NCBI RefSeq assembly: GCF_005222955.1
Contig: NZ_LWUA01000027.1
Span: forward strand, 1 to 40,315
Source of the DNA: Blastococcus sp. CCUG 61487
GTDB taxonomy: Bacteria > Actinomycetota > Actinomycetes > Mycobacteriales > Geodermatophilaceae
DNA: 40,315 nucleotides
Reading direction: 5' to 3'
The notes beneath the pieces were generated by a model that saw nothing but the letters and a program-made list of their open reading frames with translations, ran no database searches and was not told the origin of the DNA. The position numbers and the translations under genes are program-made. Within the stretch, counting starts at the first letter, position 1; every line of letters begins with the position of its first letter. Below, piece by piece: positions 14,310-22,970 of the stretch.

Positions 14310-17300
14310 TCAGACCCGGACGTCCTCCCGGACGGGCTCCGGGTCGTCGCTACGCGCCGCGCGCTTCTCCGCCCGGCGCTCCCGCCGGGTCTCCAGCGCC
14401 GTGTAGAGCACCGGTACCAGCAGCAGGGTGAGCACCGTCGAGCTGATCAGCCCGCCGATGACGACCAGCGCCAGCGGCTGGGAGATGAAGACCCCGCCCC
14501 CGGTGAGGCCGAACGCCATCGGGGTGAGCGCCAGCACGGTGGCCGCCGCCGTCATCACGATCGGGCGTGCCCGCTTCCGCGCGCCCTCGCTGACCGCCTC
14601 CGCCAGCGGCCGGCCGCGCTCGCGGTACTGATTGACCAGGTCGATGAGCACGATCGCGTTGGTGACGACGACGCCGATGAGCATGAGCACGCCGATGAGC
14701 GCCGGCACGCCCAGCGGAGTGCCGGTGAGCAGCAGCATGAGCAGCGCGCCGGTGGCCGCGAACGGGACCGACACCAGCAGGATCAGCGGCTGGGCCAGGC
14801 TCTTGAAGGTCGCCACCATCACCACGTAGACGATGACGATCGCGATGACCAGCGCCAGCCCGAGATCGGCGAACGCCTCGCTCTGGTCCTGGGCCACACC
14901 GCCGACCGACACCTCGACGCCGTCGGGCAGGTCCAGCTCGTCCAGCGCCGCCTGCAGGTCGGCGGTGAACGTGCCGAGGTCGGCGCCGGCGGGCGTGGCC
15001 GAGATCGTCGCGCTGCGCTCGCCGTCGACCCGGCTCACCTCCGTCGCCGTCTCGACGACCTCGACCGTGGCGACGGAGTCCAGCGGGACGAGGCCCGAGG
15101 GGGTCGGCAGCACCGCGTCCTGCACCGCCTCGACGGTGCCCAGCGGCTGCACCGGCGCCAGGAAGACCGGGGTGGCCACCTGCTCGACGTCGACGGTGCC
15201 GAGCGGCACCGCAGCGGAGAGCCCAGCCACCGCACGGGTCACCTGCGCCTCGGTGAGCCCGGCAGCCGCCGCGGCGGTCGGGTCGACGGCCACCCGGACC
15301 ACGGGCAGCGCCGCGGACAGGTCGTTGGTGACGTCGGTGGCCCCCGGGACCTCGGTGACGGCGCCCTGCACCTGCTCCGCCGCCTCGGCCAGCACGTCGT
15401 CGTCGCGGGCCTGCACCAGCACGTCGACCGTCGAGGGGCCGAACCCGGAGCCGGCCGCGGCGACGGTCACGTCCCCGACGTCGTCCAGCCCGTCAGCCGC
15501 ATCACGGATCTGCTCGCGCACCGCGTCGGCGTCGGCGTCCTCGGCCAGGGTCACCGCCAGCGTCGCCGTCGGGGTGCCTCCGCCGCCGAAGAAGGCGGCC
15601 GCGCCACCGGGGGTGCCGACGGTGCTCTGCACCGTCTCGACGCCGTCCACCTCGGCGAGCGCCTCCTCCAGCGTGCGGGCCCGCTCGTCCTGAGCGTCCA
15701 GGCTGGTGCCCGCCGGGTAGGCGGCGGTGACGGTGACCGTGTTCTGGCCGGCGTCGCCGATGAAGTTGGTCTGCAGCAGCGGGGTCAGCGCCAGGGTCCC
15801 GACGAAGACCGCCACCGCCCCGACGACGGTCCACCCGCGGCGGGCGAGCACCGTGCGCAGCGCCGGAACGTAGATCCGCTGCAGGAGGGTCCGCCGCTCG
15901 GCCTGCTCGGCCGCCGCGCGCTCCTCGGCCAGTTCCTGCGGGTCGCGGTCCTCGTCGGGGGCCTTCAGGAACGCCGCGGCGAGCACCGGCACGATGGTCA
16001 GCGAGACCACCAGGGAGGCCAGCAGGGCGATCGACACGGTGAGCGCGAACGGCCGGAACAGCTCGCCGACCAGCCCGCCCACCAGCGCGATCGGCAGGAA
16101 CACCGCGGCCGTCGCGATGGTCGAGGAGGTGATCGCCCCGGCCACCTCGCGGACCCCGCCGAGGATCGCCCGGGTGCGCGACTCGCCGTAGGACAGGTGC
16201 CGCTTGATGTTCTCGATGACCACGATCGAGTCGTCGACGACGCGGCCGATCGACACCGTCAGCGCGCCGAGCGTCAGGATGTTCAGCGAGAAGCCGGCGA
16301 CCTGCAGCCCGATGAAGGTGACGCACAGCGAGACCGGGATGGAGACCGCGGAGATGAGCGTCGAGCGCAGCGATCCGAGGAACAGCAGGATCACGACCAG
16401 CGCGAACAGCAGACCCAGACCGCCCTCGGTGGCCAGGCCCGAGATCGACTCCTCGATGAACGGCGCCTGGTCGAAGACGACGGTCACCGTGCTGTCCTCG
16501 CCCAGCGCCTCCCTGACCTCGGGGAGCAGCGCCTCGACCGCCTGGGAGATGTCCACGGTGTTGCCGTCGGGCGTCTGGGTCAGCCCGACCGCCAGTGCCG
16601 GCTGGCCGTCGACCCGCGAGTAGCTGGTCGCGGGCGCCTCGCCGGCCTCGACGGTGGCGACGTCCCCGAGCGTGGTGACCTGGCCGCCGGCGCCGACCAA
16701 CGGCACCGCGCGCAGGTCCTCGACCGAGGTGATCCGGTTGCCGGCCTGGACCGGCAGCGACCGATCGCCCTCGGTGAGCGTGCCCGCCGGCAGGACCAGG
16801 CCGTTCTCCTCCAGCACGGTCGCGAGCGAGGTCGCGTCGACACCGGCGGCCGCCACCGCCAGCGGGTCGGGGGTGATCGTGACCCGCGGTTCGGCGGCCC
16901 CGGTGACGGTGACCCCGCGGACGCCCTCGATCTGCTCGAACAGCGGGACGACCTCGGCCTGGATCCGGTCGGCCAGCACGGCGGGCTCGTCCGGCGCGGC
17001 CACGGCCAGCTGCACGACCGGCAGATCGGCCAGCGATCCGGCGATCACCTACGGGACGACGCCCTCGGGCAGCTGGCCGGAGATGCGGGTCACCGCCGTG
17101 GTCAGCCGGTTGGTGATCTGGTCGATGTCGGAGCCGTACTCGAGCTCGACGGCGACGGTGGCCAGCCCGGTGCTCGCCGTCGAGGTGACCGCGACGACGC
17201 CGTCGACGGTGCTGATCGCCTGCTCGATCGGCTCGACCAGCTGCCGCTCCACCACGTCGGGCGAGGAGCCCGGCTGCACGGCGACCACGGCGGCGGCCGG

Positions 17301-17429
17301 GATCTGCAGCGACGGGATCAGCTCCGGCCGCAGCGAACCGGCCGAGACCAGACCGAAGACGAGGACGGCGACGGTGACCAGCCCGATGAGGGCGCGGTTG
17401 CGCAGGGACAGGACGGCGAGACGCGACAC
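14310..17429 (-). pseudogene. RND-family (HAE1/AcrB-like) efflux transporter interrupted by an in-frame amber codon
   Basis: Two collinear open segments in the same frame encode one RND permease of about 1039 codons, the normal family length: 126 codons from the GTG at 17429, a TAG at 17049-17051, then 912 codons to 14310. The first part has TM1 (NRALIGLVTVAVLVFGLVSA) and the pore domain start (RPELIPSLQIP); the second has the remaining periplasmic loops, the TM4 region with GRVVDDSIVVIENI, and the C-terminal membrane bundle (LMLIGVVVTNAIVLIDLVNQ). Reading across, the junction is EGVVP-stop-VIAGSLADLP, where homologues carry an ordinary residue; CAG (Gln) to TAG is one transition. GAAGGA precedes the GTG at 17429; an alternative GTG at 17480 has a leaderless-type TAGTTT box. 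No membrane-fusion or outer-membrane partner is adjacent. The TAG is followed directly by GTG, so restart of the larger part (14310-17048) is conceivable, but it would lack TM1. Confidence 0.85.
17049..17051 (-). other. In-frame amber stop inside the RND transporter gene
   Basis: The minus strand reads GTC GTC CCG TAG GTG ATC. Both sides are in the same frame with no base gained or lost, so this is a point nonsense change and not a frameshift. The adjacent GTG could act as a re-initiation codon. Confidence 0.9.
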
Positions 17430-17485
17430 GGTTTCCTTCTCCCGGGTCGGCATCCGCCGTGCCCGTTCCTCGATCGGCACCCGCC

Positions 17486-17491
17486 AAACTA
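17486..17491 (-). promoter_or_regulatory. -10 box TAGTTT upstream of the RND gene
   Basis: On the minus strand TAGTTT (TANNNT) lies 5 nt ahead of the in-frame GTG at 17480 and 56 nt ahead of the GTG at 17429 that has the better ribosome binding site. It is a likely promoter for the RND gene. Confidence 0.45.
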
Positions 17492-17547
17492 GGGAGGCCC
17501 GCCGACAGTTCCCGAGGGGACGCGCGGTGGCTGCCCAGCGTCGTGGA

Positions 17548-18972
17548 TCACTCGGCGGCGGCCCCGGCGGTGCTCCCCTCGCCCTGCTCGCTGCTCGGCG
17601 GGCCGACCCAGACGGTCTTGGCGTTCATGAACTCCCGCATGCCGAGTTCGGTGAGCTCCCGGCCGTACCCGCTCTGCTTCACGCCGCCGAACGGCAGCTC
17701 GGGGTAGCTGGTGGTCATCCCGTTGATGAACGCCATGCCCGCGGCGATGTCGCGCACGAACTGGGCGCGCTCGTCCTCGTCCTCGCTCCACAGGTTGCTG
17801 CCCAGCCCGTACGGGTGGCTGTTGGCGATCTCGATGGCCTCGTCCAGCGAGTCGACGGTGAACAGCGCCGCGACCGGGCCGAACACCTCCTCGGCGTAGA
17901 GGTCCATCTCGGGGGTGATCCCGGTCAGCAGCGTCGGCTCGTAGAACCAGCCGGGCCGGTCGACCCGCTTCCCGCCGACGACGACGGTGGCGCCCTTGTC
18001 GACGGCGTCCCGCACGTACCTCTCGACGTCCTCCAGCCCCGACTCGGTGGCCAGCGGGCCGACGTCGGTGGCCTCGTCCATCGGGTCACCGACGGTCAAC
18101 GCGCCGATCTTGGCGGCGAACAGCCGGGTGAACTCCTCGGCGACGTCGCGGTGCACGAAGAAGCGCTTGGCGGCGATGCAGCTCTGCCCGTTGTTCTGGT
18201 TCCGCGAGGTGACGGCGACCTCGGCCGCCCGGTCCAGGTGGGCCGAGGGCATGACGATGAACGGGTCGCTGCCGCCCAGCTCGAGCACCGTGGGCTTGAG
18301 CGCGTCGCCGGCGATCGAGGCGACCGACTGCCCCGCCGGGGCGCTGCCGGTGAGCGTGGCCGCGGCCACCCTGTCGTCGCGCAGCACCCGCTCGATCGTG
18401 GAGGAGCCGATGAGCAGGGTCTGGAACACGTCGTCGGGGAAGCCCGCCCGGCGGAACAGCTCCTCCATGTAGAGGGCGGTCTGCGGCACGTTGCTGGCGT
18501 GCTTGAGCAGTCCCACGTTGCCGGCCATCAGCGCGGGGGCGGCGAAGCGCATGGCCTGCCAGAGCGGGAAGTTCCACGGCATGACCGCGAGGACGACGCC
18601 GAGCGGCTGGTGGACGACGTAGGCCTGCGTGGCGCCGACTGCCTCGGCGTCCCGGGGCTGCGGCTCCAGCAGCGCCGGCCCGTGCTCGGCGTACCAGCGC
18701 AGCACCGCGGCGCACTTGCCCACCTCGGCCTTGGCCGCGGCCAGCGTCTTCCCCATCTCGGTGGTCATCAGCTCGGCCGCCCTGTCGGTGTCCGCGTCCA
18801 GGACGTCCGCGGCGGCCCGGAGCCAGCCCACCCGCTCGTCGGGAGTCGTGCGCCGGTAGCTCGCGGCGGCCGCGGCGGCGCGGGCGAGCTTCTCCTCGAG
18901 CGCGGCGTCCGAGAGCGGCTCGAACGTCTTCAGCGTCTCCCCGGTGGTCGGGTCGATCGTGGCGATGGCCAT
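17548..18972 (-). CDS. gabD1: NADP/NAD-dependent succinate-semialdehyde dehydrogenase, GabD1-like
   Basis: A 474-residue aldehyde dehydrogenase closely resembling mycobacterial GabD1 from its N-terminus (MAIATIDPTTGE) through MPWNFPLWQAMRFAAPALMA, GNVGLLKHASNVPQ, LTGSAPAGQSV, LELGGSDPFIV with general base Glu231, NNGQSCIAAKRF with nucleophile Cys265, and ELPFGGVKQSGYGREL. These enzymes oxidise succinate semialdehyde to succinate, as in the GABA shunt or the alternative 2-oxoglutarate route. The ATG at 18970-18972 has GGAGG 7 nt upstream. The last 15 residues are Glu/Ala-rich beyond the usual end. No gabT neighbour is present, so the physiological aldehyde remains an inference. Confidence 0.9.
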   Translation of the reverse strand: MAIATIDPTTGETLKTFEPLSDAALEEKLARAAAAAASYRRTTPDERVGWLRAAADVLDADTDRAAELMTTEMGKTLAAAKAEVGKCAAVLRWYAEHGPALLEPQPRDAEAVGATQAYVVHQPLGVVLAVMPWNFPLWQAMRFAAPALMAGNVGLLKHASNVPQTALYMEELFRRAGFPDDVFQTLLIGSSTIERVLRDDRVAAATLTGSAPAGQSVASIAGDALKPTVLELGGSDPFIVMPSAHLDRAAEVAVTSRNQNNGQSCIAAKRFFVHRDVAEEFTRLFAAKIGALTVGDPMDEATDVGPLATESGLEDVERYVRDAVDKGATVVVGGKRVDRPGWFYEPTLLTGITPEMDLYAEEVFGPVAALFTVDSLDEAIEIANSHPYGLGSNLWSEDEDERAQFVRDIAAGMAFINGMTTSYPELPFGGVKQSGYGRELTELGMREFMNAKTVWVGPPSSEQGEGSTAGAAAE

Positions 18973-19133
18973 GGCGTTCCCTCCGTCGTAACCGCTGCTC
19001 CCGTGCCCGGGCCGCCGCGCGCGAAAACGACCCCGGGGCCACGGTGCATGACCGACCGGCCTCCGGGTATCCGGCCCGCCGGGGCGCGGGTGCAGCAGGG
19101 CGCTCGTGCAGCTGGCGTCGCGGGGGTCGGATC

Positions 19134-20117
19134 GTGGGTCAGCCGAGACCCGGGGGTTGCGCCCCGCCCCGGGACTACCGCCACGACGCGCTGCTCTTCG
19201 ACGACGACGCCCAGCTGGCTCGCGTCGCGGCACCGTTCCTGCGCGCCGGCCTCGACGACGGTGACGCCGCCGTCATCGCGACGACGCCCCGCACCGCCGG
19301 AGTGCTCCGCGAGGCAGTCGGCGACCACCCGCTGCTGCACGTGATCGACCGGCACGACGCCTACCGCGCCCGCACGCCGACGGCGATCACCACCTTCCGC
19401 CGGCTGGCGGAGCAGCACGCCCGCGAGGGCGGCGGGCAGGTGCGGGTGGTCGGGGAGGTCGACTTCGGCCGCACCGAGCGGGACTGGCTGGAGTGGCAGC
19501 GCTACGAGTCGGTGATCAACGAGGCCCTGGCGGACTGGCCGCTGTGGGGGTTGTGCGTGTTCGACACCCAGCGGCTGCCGCCGCCGCTGCTCGACTCCGC
19601 CCGGTCCACCCACTCCGTCCTGGCCGGCCCCGACGGGCGCGCACCGAACCACGAGTTCGTCGACCCTGCGCAGTACCTGCGGGGCCTGCCCGTCCCGGTC
19701 GAGCCGCTGGAGGCCACGGCGCCGCGACTCACCGCTCCGGACGTGTCCGGCTTCGCCGGCCTCCGGCGCGCCGTCGCCGGGGAACTGGCCGCCACCGGTG
19801 CCGACGCCGACATCGTCGAGGACTTCCTGCTCGCCGTGGACGAGATGGTCTCCAACGCCGTGCGCCACGGGCTGCCGCCGGTGAGCCTGCGGCTCTGGAC
19901 CGCCGAGGACCGGATCGTGTGCACCATCGGCGACGGCGGCCCCTGGTGGGACGACCCCTTCGCCGGCTACGGCCCCGCCCACGGGGACGACCTGTCCCGC
20001 GGCGGCATGGGGCTGTGGCTCGCCCGGCAGCTGTGCGACCACGTCGACATCTCCGGAGGGTCCAGGCGCCCCGGGGACAGCGGTGTCCGGGTACGGCTCA
20101 CCGTCCGCCTGCGCTGA
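19134..20117 (+). CDS. MEDS-domain anti-sigma factor (RsbA-like, HATPase_c)
   Basis: A two-domain protein of about 327 residues. The N-terminal MEDS sensory domain (about 12-180) begins DYRHDALLFDDDAQLA and includes VVGEVDF and WPLWGLCVFDTQRLP. The C-terminal GHKL ATPase (about 205-325) shows N-box DEMVSNAVRHG (236-246), the Asp267 box GDGGPWWDD and the G-box RGGMGLWLARQL, as in RsbW/SpoIIAB-type kinases that hold sigma factors and phosphorylate STAS antagonists. Such proteins are annotated as RsbA-family anti-sigma regulators. The start is uncertain: GTG 19134 fits MEDS N-termini, but upstream GTGs stay in frame and no strong ribosome binding site is seen. It diverges from the aldehyde dehydrogenase gene. 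The MEDS-STAS protein at 31379 could be part of the same pathway. Confidence 0.85.
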   Translation: MGQPRPGGCAPPRDYRHDALLFDDDAQLARVAAPFLRAGLDDGDAAVIATTPRTAGVLREAVGDHPLLHVIDRHDAYRARTPTAITTFRRLAEQHAREGGGQVRVVGEVDFGRTERDWLEWQRYESVINEALADWPLWGLCVFDTQRLPPPLLDSARSTHSVLAGPDGRAPNHEFVDPAQYLRGLPVPVEPLEATAPRLTAPDVSGFAGLRRAVAGELAATGADADIVEDFLLAVDEMVSNAVRHGLPPVSLRLWTAEDRIVCTIGDGGPWWDDPFAGYGPAHGDDLSRGGMGLWLARQLCDHVDISGGSRRPGDSGVRVRLTVRLR

Positions 20118-20131
20118 TCGAGGGACGGCCG

Positions 20132-20153
20132 AGACGTTCCCGCGGGAACGTCT
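20132..20153. terminator. Perfect 22-bp palindrome between convergent genes
   Basis: The 11-base arm AGACGTTCCCG is followed directly by its exact complement. It sits 14 bp after the stop of the MEDS/HATPase gene and 29 bp before the stop of the converging polyol dehydrogenase gene. A bidirectional terminator is the simplest reading, though there is no T-run. A dimeric-protein site is possible. Confidence 0.55.
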
Positions 20154-20182
20154 GGGGCGGACACGAGCCCCCGGGGCCGCCG

Positions 20183-21661
20183 TCAGGGCGACCTGAGCAC
20201 GTCCTCCAGTGCGGCGCGGGTGCCGCGGGAGCGCAGCAGCCCGAGGACCTCGCGGTAGGTCGCGGCGAAGCGGGCGTCGTCCACCAGGTCCCCGAAGAGC
20301 TCGCGATCCGAGACGAACGCCAGCGGGTCCTCGTCCTGCCGGAGGGCGGCGGCCACGAGCCGGTCGCGCAGCGGGTCGACCACCTGGATCGGGCGGCCGG
20401 CGTCGTCCACCCCCTCGGCGTACCGGGCCCAGCCGGCCAGGACGGCGACCGAGCAACGGATCTCCTCACCGGAGGCCAGGTTCGCGCGGAGCACGGGCAG
20501 CAGGAACTTCGGGATGCGGTCCGAGCTCTCCGCGCACAGCCGGGCGAGCGTGTCGCGCATGTTCGGATTGGCGAACCGGCCGATCAGGTCGGCCTTGTAC
20601 GAGTCCAGGTCGATCCCCGGCACCGGCGGGAGCGTCGGCGTCGCCTCCTCGTCCATGTAGCCGTGCAGGAACCGGCGGAACAGCGGGTCCTGGCAGACCT
20701 CGTGCATGAAGGTGTGGCCGGCCAGCGCACCCAGGTAGCCCATGGCCTGGTGGCTGCCGTTGAGCAGCCGGAGCTTCATCAGCTCGTACGGCTCGACGTC
20801 GTCGACGACCTGGACACCGACGTCCTCCAGCGGGGGCCGGCCGGTGACGAACCTCTCCTCGAGCACCCACTGCGTCCAGGGCTCGCAGACCACCGGCCAC
20901 CGGTCCGTCACGCCGAACCGCCGGCGCAGCTCGGCCCGGTGGACGTCGGTGGTGGCCGGGGTGATCCGGTCGACCATGGAGTTCGGGAAGGCCACCTCCC
21001 GGTCGACCCACTCCCCCAGCTCCGGGTCCCGCAGCGCGGCGAACGCGGCGAAACTGCCACGGGCGACGTCGCCGTTGCCGGGGATGTTGTCGCAGGACAT
21101 GACCGTGAACGGCGCGATGCCGCGTTCGCGTCGCCGCACCAGCGCCTCGGTCACCAGCCCGAAGCTGGTGCGCGGCGCGGCGCCTGGCCGCAGGTCGGCG
21201 ACGACACCCGGCTCGTCGGCGTCGAACGCGCCCGTGACCGGCGAGACGTTGTAGCCGCCCTCGGTCACCGTCAGGGAGACGATGCGGACCGCGGGATCGG
21301 CCATCCGCTCGACGACGGCCTCGGGATCGTCGGGGGCGAGCAGGTACTCGACCATCGAGCCGACCACCCGGGCGCCGAGGAATCCGTCGGGGTGGGTGAC
21401 CACGAGGGTGTAGAGGCAGTCCTGCGCCGCCATCGCCTCGGCCATGGCCCGGTCACCCGGGAGGACGCCGACGCCGCAGATCCCCCAGTCCAGCGCCTGG
21501 CCGGCCTCCATGAGCCGGTCGAGGTACATCGCCTGGTGGGAGCGGTGGAAGCCACCGACGCCGAGGTGCACGATGCCCACGCGCACCCGGCTGCGGTCGT
21601 AGCGGGGCGTGGACACCGCGGCGCTGAGCTGGGACAGCGTCCGGGAGGACAGCGGGTGCAC
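20183..21661 (-). CDS. Mannitol 2-dehydrogenase-family polyol dehydrogenase
   Basis: A 492-residue member of the long-chain polyol-specific dehydrogenase family (mannitol dehydrogenase; fructuronate reductase is related). The N-terminal Rossmann fold has GVGGFHRSHQ (34-43), followed by TVTEGGYN, SCDNIPGNG and the catalytic K-x4-N-x2-H motif with Lys296, Asn301 and His304 (KLRLLNGSHQ). The closeness to Pseudomonas mannitol 2-dehydrogenase (493 aa), including PNSMVDRITP and EPWTQWVLEE, favours NAD-dependent D-mannitol/fructose interconversion, but arabinitol or sorbitol are possible. I chose the GTG at 21661 because it gives the family's N-terminus; the ATG at 21718 would add 19 residues. Neither has a clear ribosome binding site. 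No sugar transporter or kinase is adjacent. Confidence 0.88.
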   Translation of the reverse strand: MHPLSSRTLSQLSAAVSTPRYDRSRVRVGIVHLGVGGFHRSHQAMYLDRLMEAGQALDWGICGVGVLPGDRAMAEAMAAQDCLYTLVVTHPDGFLGARVVGSMVEYLLAPDDPEAVVERMADPAVRIVSLTVTEGGYNVSPVTGAFDADEPGVVADLRPGAAPRTSFGLVTEALVRRRERGIAPFTVMSCDNIPGNGDVARGSFAAFAALRDPELGEWVDREVAFPNSMVDRITPATTDVHRAELRRRFGVTDRWPVVCEPWTQWVLEERFVTGRPPLEDVGVQVVDDVEPYELMKLRLLNGSHQAMGYLGALAGHTFMHEVCQDPLFRRFLHGYMDEEATPTLPPVPGIDLDSYKADLIGRFANPNMRDTLARLCAESSDRIPKFLLPVLRANLASGEEIRCSVAVLAGWARYAEGVDDAGRPIQVVDPLRDRLVAAALRQDEDPLAFVSDRELFGDLVDDARFAATYREVLGLLRSRGTRAALEDVLRSP

Positions 21662-21752
21662 CCCACGAGCTTGCCCCGTGACGAGCGCCTCTGACGGGGA
21701 GGGCGGACCGAACGCCATTCGGAGATGTGGGATCGTCGCACCTACACGTCAA

Positions 21753-21773
21753 GACCGCAGAGCGACTGCGGTC
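21753..21773. promoter_or_regulatory. Inverted repeat GACCGCAG-N5-CTGCGGTC upstream of acyl-CoA dehydrogenase pair
   Basis: Eight-base perfect arms with a 5-base spacer end 14 bp before the ATG at 21788, touching the ribosome binding site GAGGA. Either a repressor operator or a short hairpin near the translation start would fit. No regulator gene is adjacent. Confidence 0.4.
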
Positions 21774-21787
21774 AGGAATGAGGACCG

Positions 21788-22963
21788 ATGCAGTTGCAGC
21801 TGTCCCCGGAGATGCAGGCCTTCCGGGAGGAGATGCGGACCTTCTTCACCACCCAGGTGCCGCAGGAGATCCGCGACAAGGTGGCCGCCCGCCGCCACGC
21901 GTCCAAGGACGACTACGTCGCCACCCAGCGGATCCTCAACGCCGCCGGGCTGGCCGTGCCGCACTGGCCGGTCGAGTACGGCGGCCGGGACTGGACGCCG
22001 CTGCAGCGCCACATCTGGCGCGAGGAGATGCAGCTGGCCCACGTGCCCGAGCCGCTGGCGTTCAACACCAGCATGATCGGGCCGGTCCTGGCCCAGTTCG
22101 GCAGCCAGGAGCAGAAGGACCGCTTCCTGGCCAAGACGGCCAACCTCGACATCTGGTGGTGCCAGGGCTTCTCCGAGCCGGACGCCGGCTCCGACCTCGC
22201 CTCGCTGCGCACCGTCGCCGTCCAGGACGGCGACGAGTGGGTCGTCAACGGCCAGAAGACCTGGACCACCATGGGCCAGTACGCCGACTGGATCTTCTGC
22301 CTGGTCCGCACCGACCCGACCGCCGAGAAGAAGCAGCGCGGCATCTCGATGCTGGTCTTCCCGATGGACACCCCCGGTGTGACCCTGCGCCCCATCGAGC
22401 TGCTCGACGGCGGCTTCGAGGTCAACGAGGTCTTCTTCGAGGACGTCCGCGTCCCGTCGGAGAACCTCATCGGCGAGGTCAACAAGGGCTGGGACCAGGC
22501 CAAGTTCCTGCTCGGCAACGAGCGCGTCGGCATCGCCCGCGTCGGTGGCACCAAGGGCATGCTCGCCCTGGCCAAGGAGCTCGCCCGCGAGACCAGCTAC
22601 CGCGGCCGCCCGCTGCTGGAGGACCAGCGCTACGCCTCCCGCATCGCCGAGATCGAGAACGAGCTCGTCGCCCTGGAGCTGACCGCCCTGCGGGTGGTCG
22701 CCAACTCCGCCGACGGCAAGCCGCACCCGGCCTCCTCGGTGCTCAAGCTCAAGGGCTCGGTGCTCCAGCAGGAGGTCACCGAGCTGATCAACGACATCGC
22801 CGGCCCGCTCTCGGTCGCCTCGTTCGCCGAGGACGGCTCCGACGTGCCCGACTGGGCCCGGGTCTCGGCCCCCGAGTACCTCAACTACCGGAAGGTCTCC
22901 ATCTACGGAGGCTCCAACGAGGTGCAGCGGGTCATCATCAGCGGCACGATCCTGGGGTTGTGA
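21788..22963 (+). CDS. Acyl-CoA dehydrogenase, subunit 1 of a likely heteromeric pair
   Basis: A 391-residue FAD-dependent acyl-CoA dehydrogenase. The N-terminal helical domain is followed by the flavin-binding beta domain with WWCQGFSEPDAGSDLASLRT and VNGQKTWTTMGQYAD, then the C-terminal helices with GNERVGIARVG and IYGGSNEVQRVIISGTIL. The usual YEGT near the C-terminus, holding the catalytic Glu in many members, reads YGGS here, so the base may lie elsewhere or in the partner subunit. GAGGACCG precedes the ATG. The second dehydrogenase follows after 7 bp. Paired genes of this kind (compare mycobacterial FadE28/FadE29) form alpha2beta2 enzymes for side chains of steroid or other bulky acyl-CoAs; the substrate here is unknown. 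Confidence 0.92.
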   Translation: MQLQLSPEMQAFREEMRTFFTTQVPQEIRDKVAARRHASKDDYVATQRILNAAGLAVPHWPVEYGGRDWTPLQRHIWREEMQLAHVPEPLAFNTSMIGPVLAQFGSQEQKDRFLAKTANLDIWWCQGFSEPDAGSDLASLRTVAVQDGDEWVVNGQKTWTTMGQYADWIFCLVRTDPTAEKKQRGISMLVFPMDTPGVTLRPIELLDGGFEVNEVFFEDVRVPSENLIGEVNKGWDQAKFLLGNERVGIARVGGTKGMLALAKELARETSYRGRPLLEDQRYASRIAEIENELVALELTALRVVANSADGKPHPASSVLKLKGSVLQQEVTELINDIAGPLSVASFAEDGSDVPDWARVSAPEYLNYRKVSIYGGSNEVQRVIISGTILGL

Positions 22964-22970
22964 GATAGCC

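Noticed and set aside
17049-17051. Selenocysteine- or pyrrolysine-type recoding at the RND stop
   Set aside because: The stop is TAG, not TGA, no stem-loop like a SECIS is evident next to it, and nothing in an actinobacterial RND pump calls for pyrrolysine. A nonsense mutation or sequence error is simpler.
16654-19344. 896-codon open frame antisense to the RND and aldehyde dehydrogenase genes
   Set aside because: It crosses two real genes and the gap between them and has no recognisable domain.
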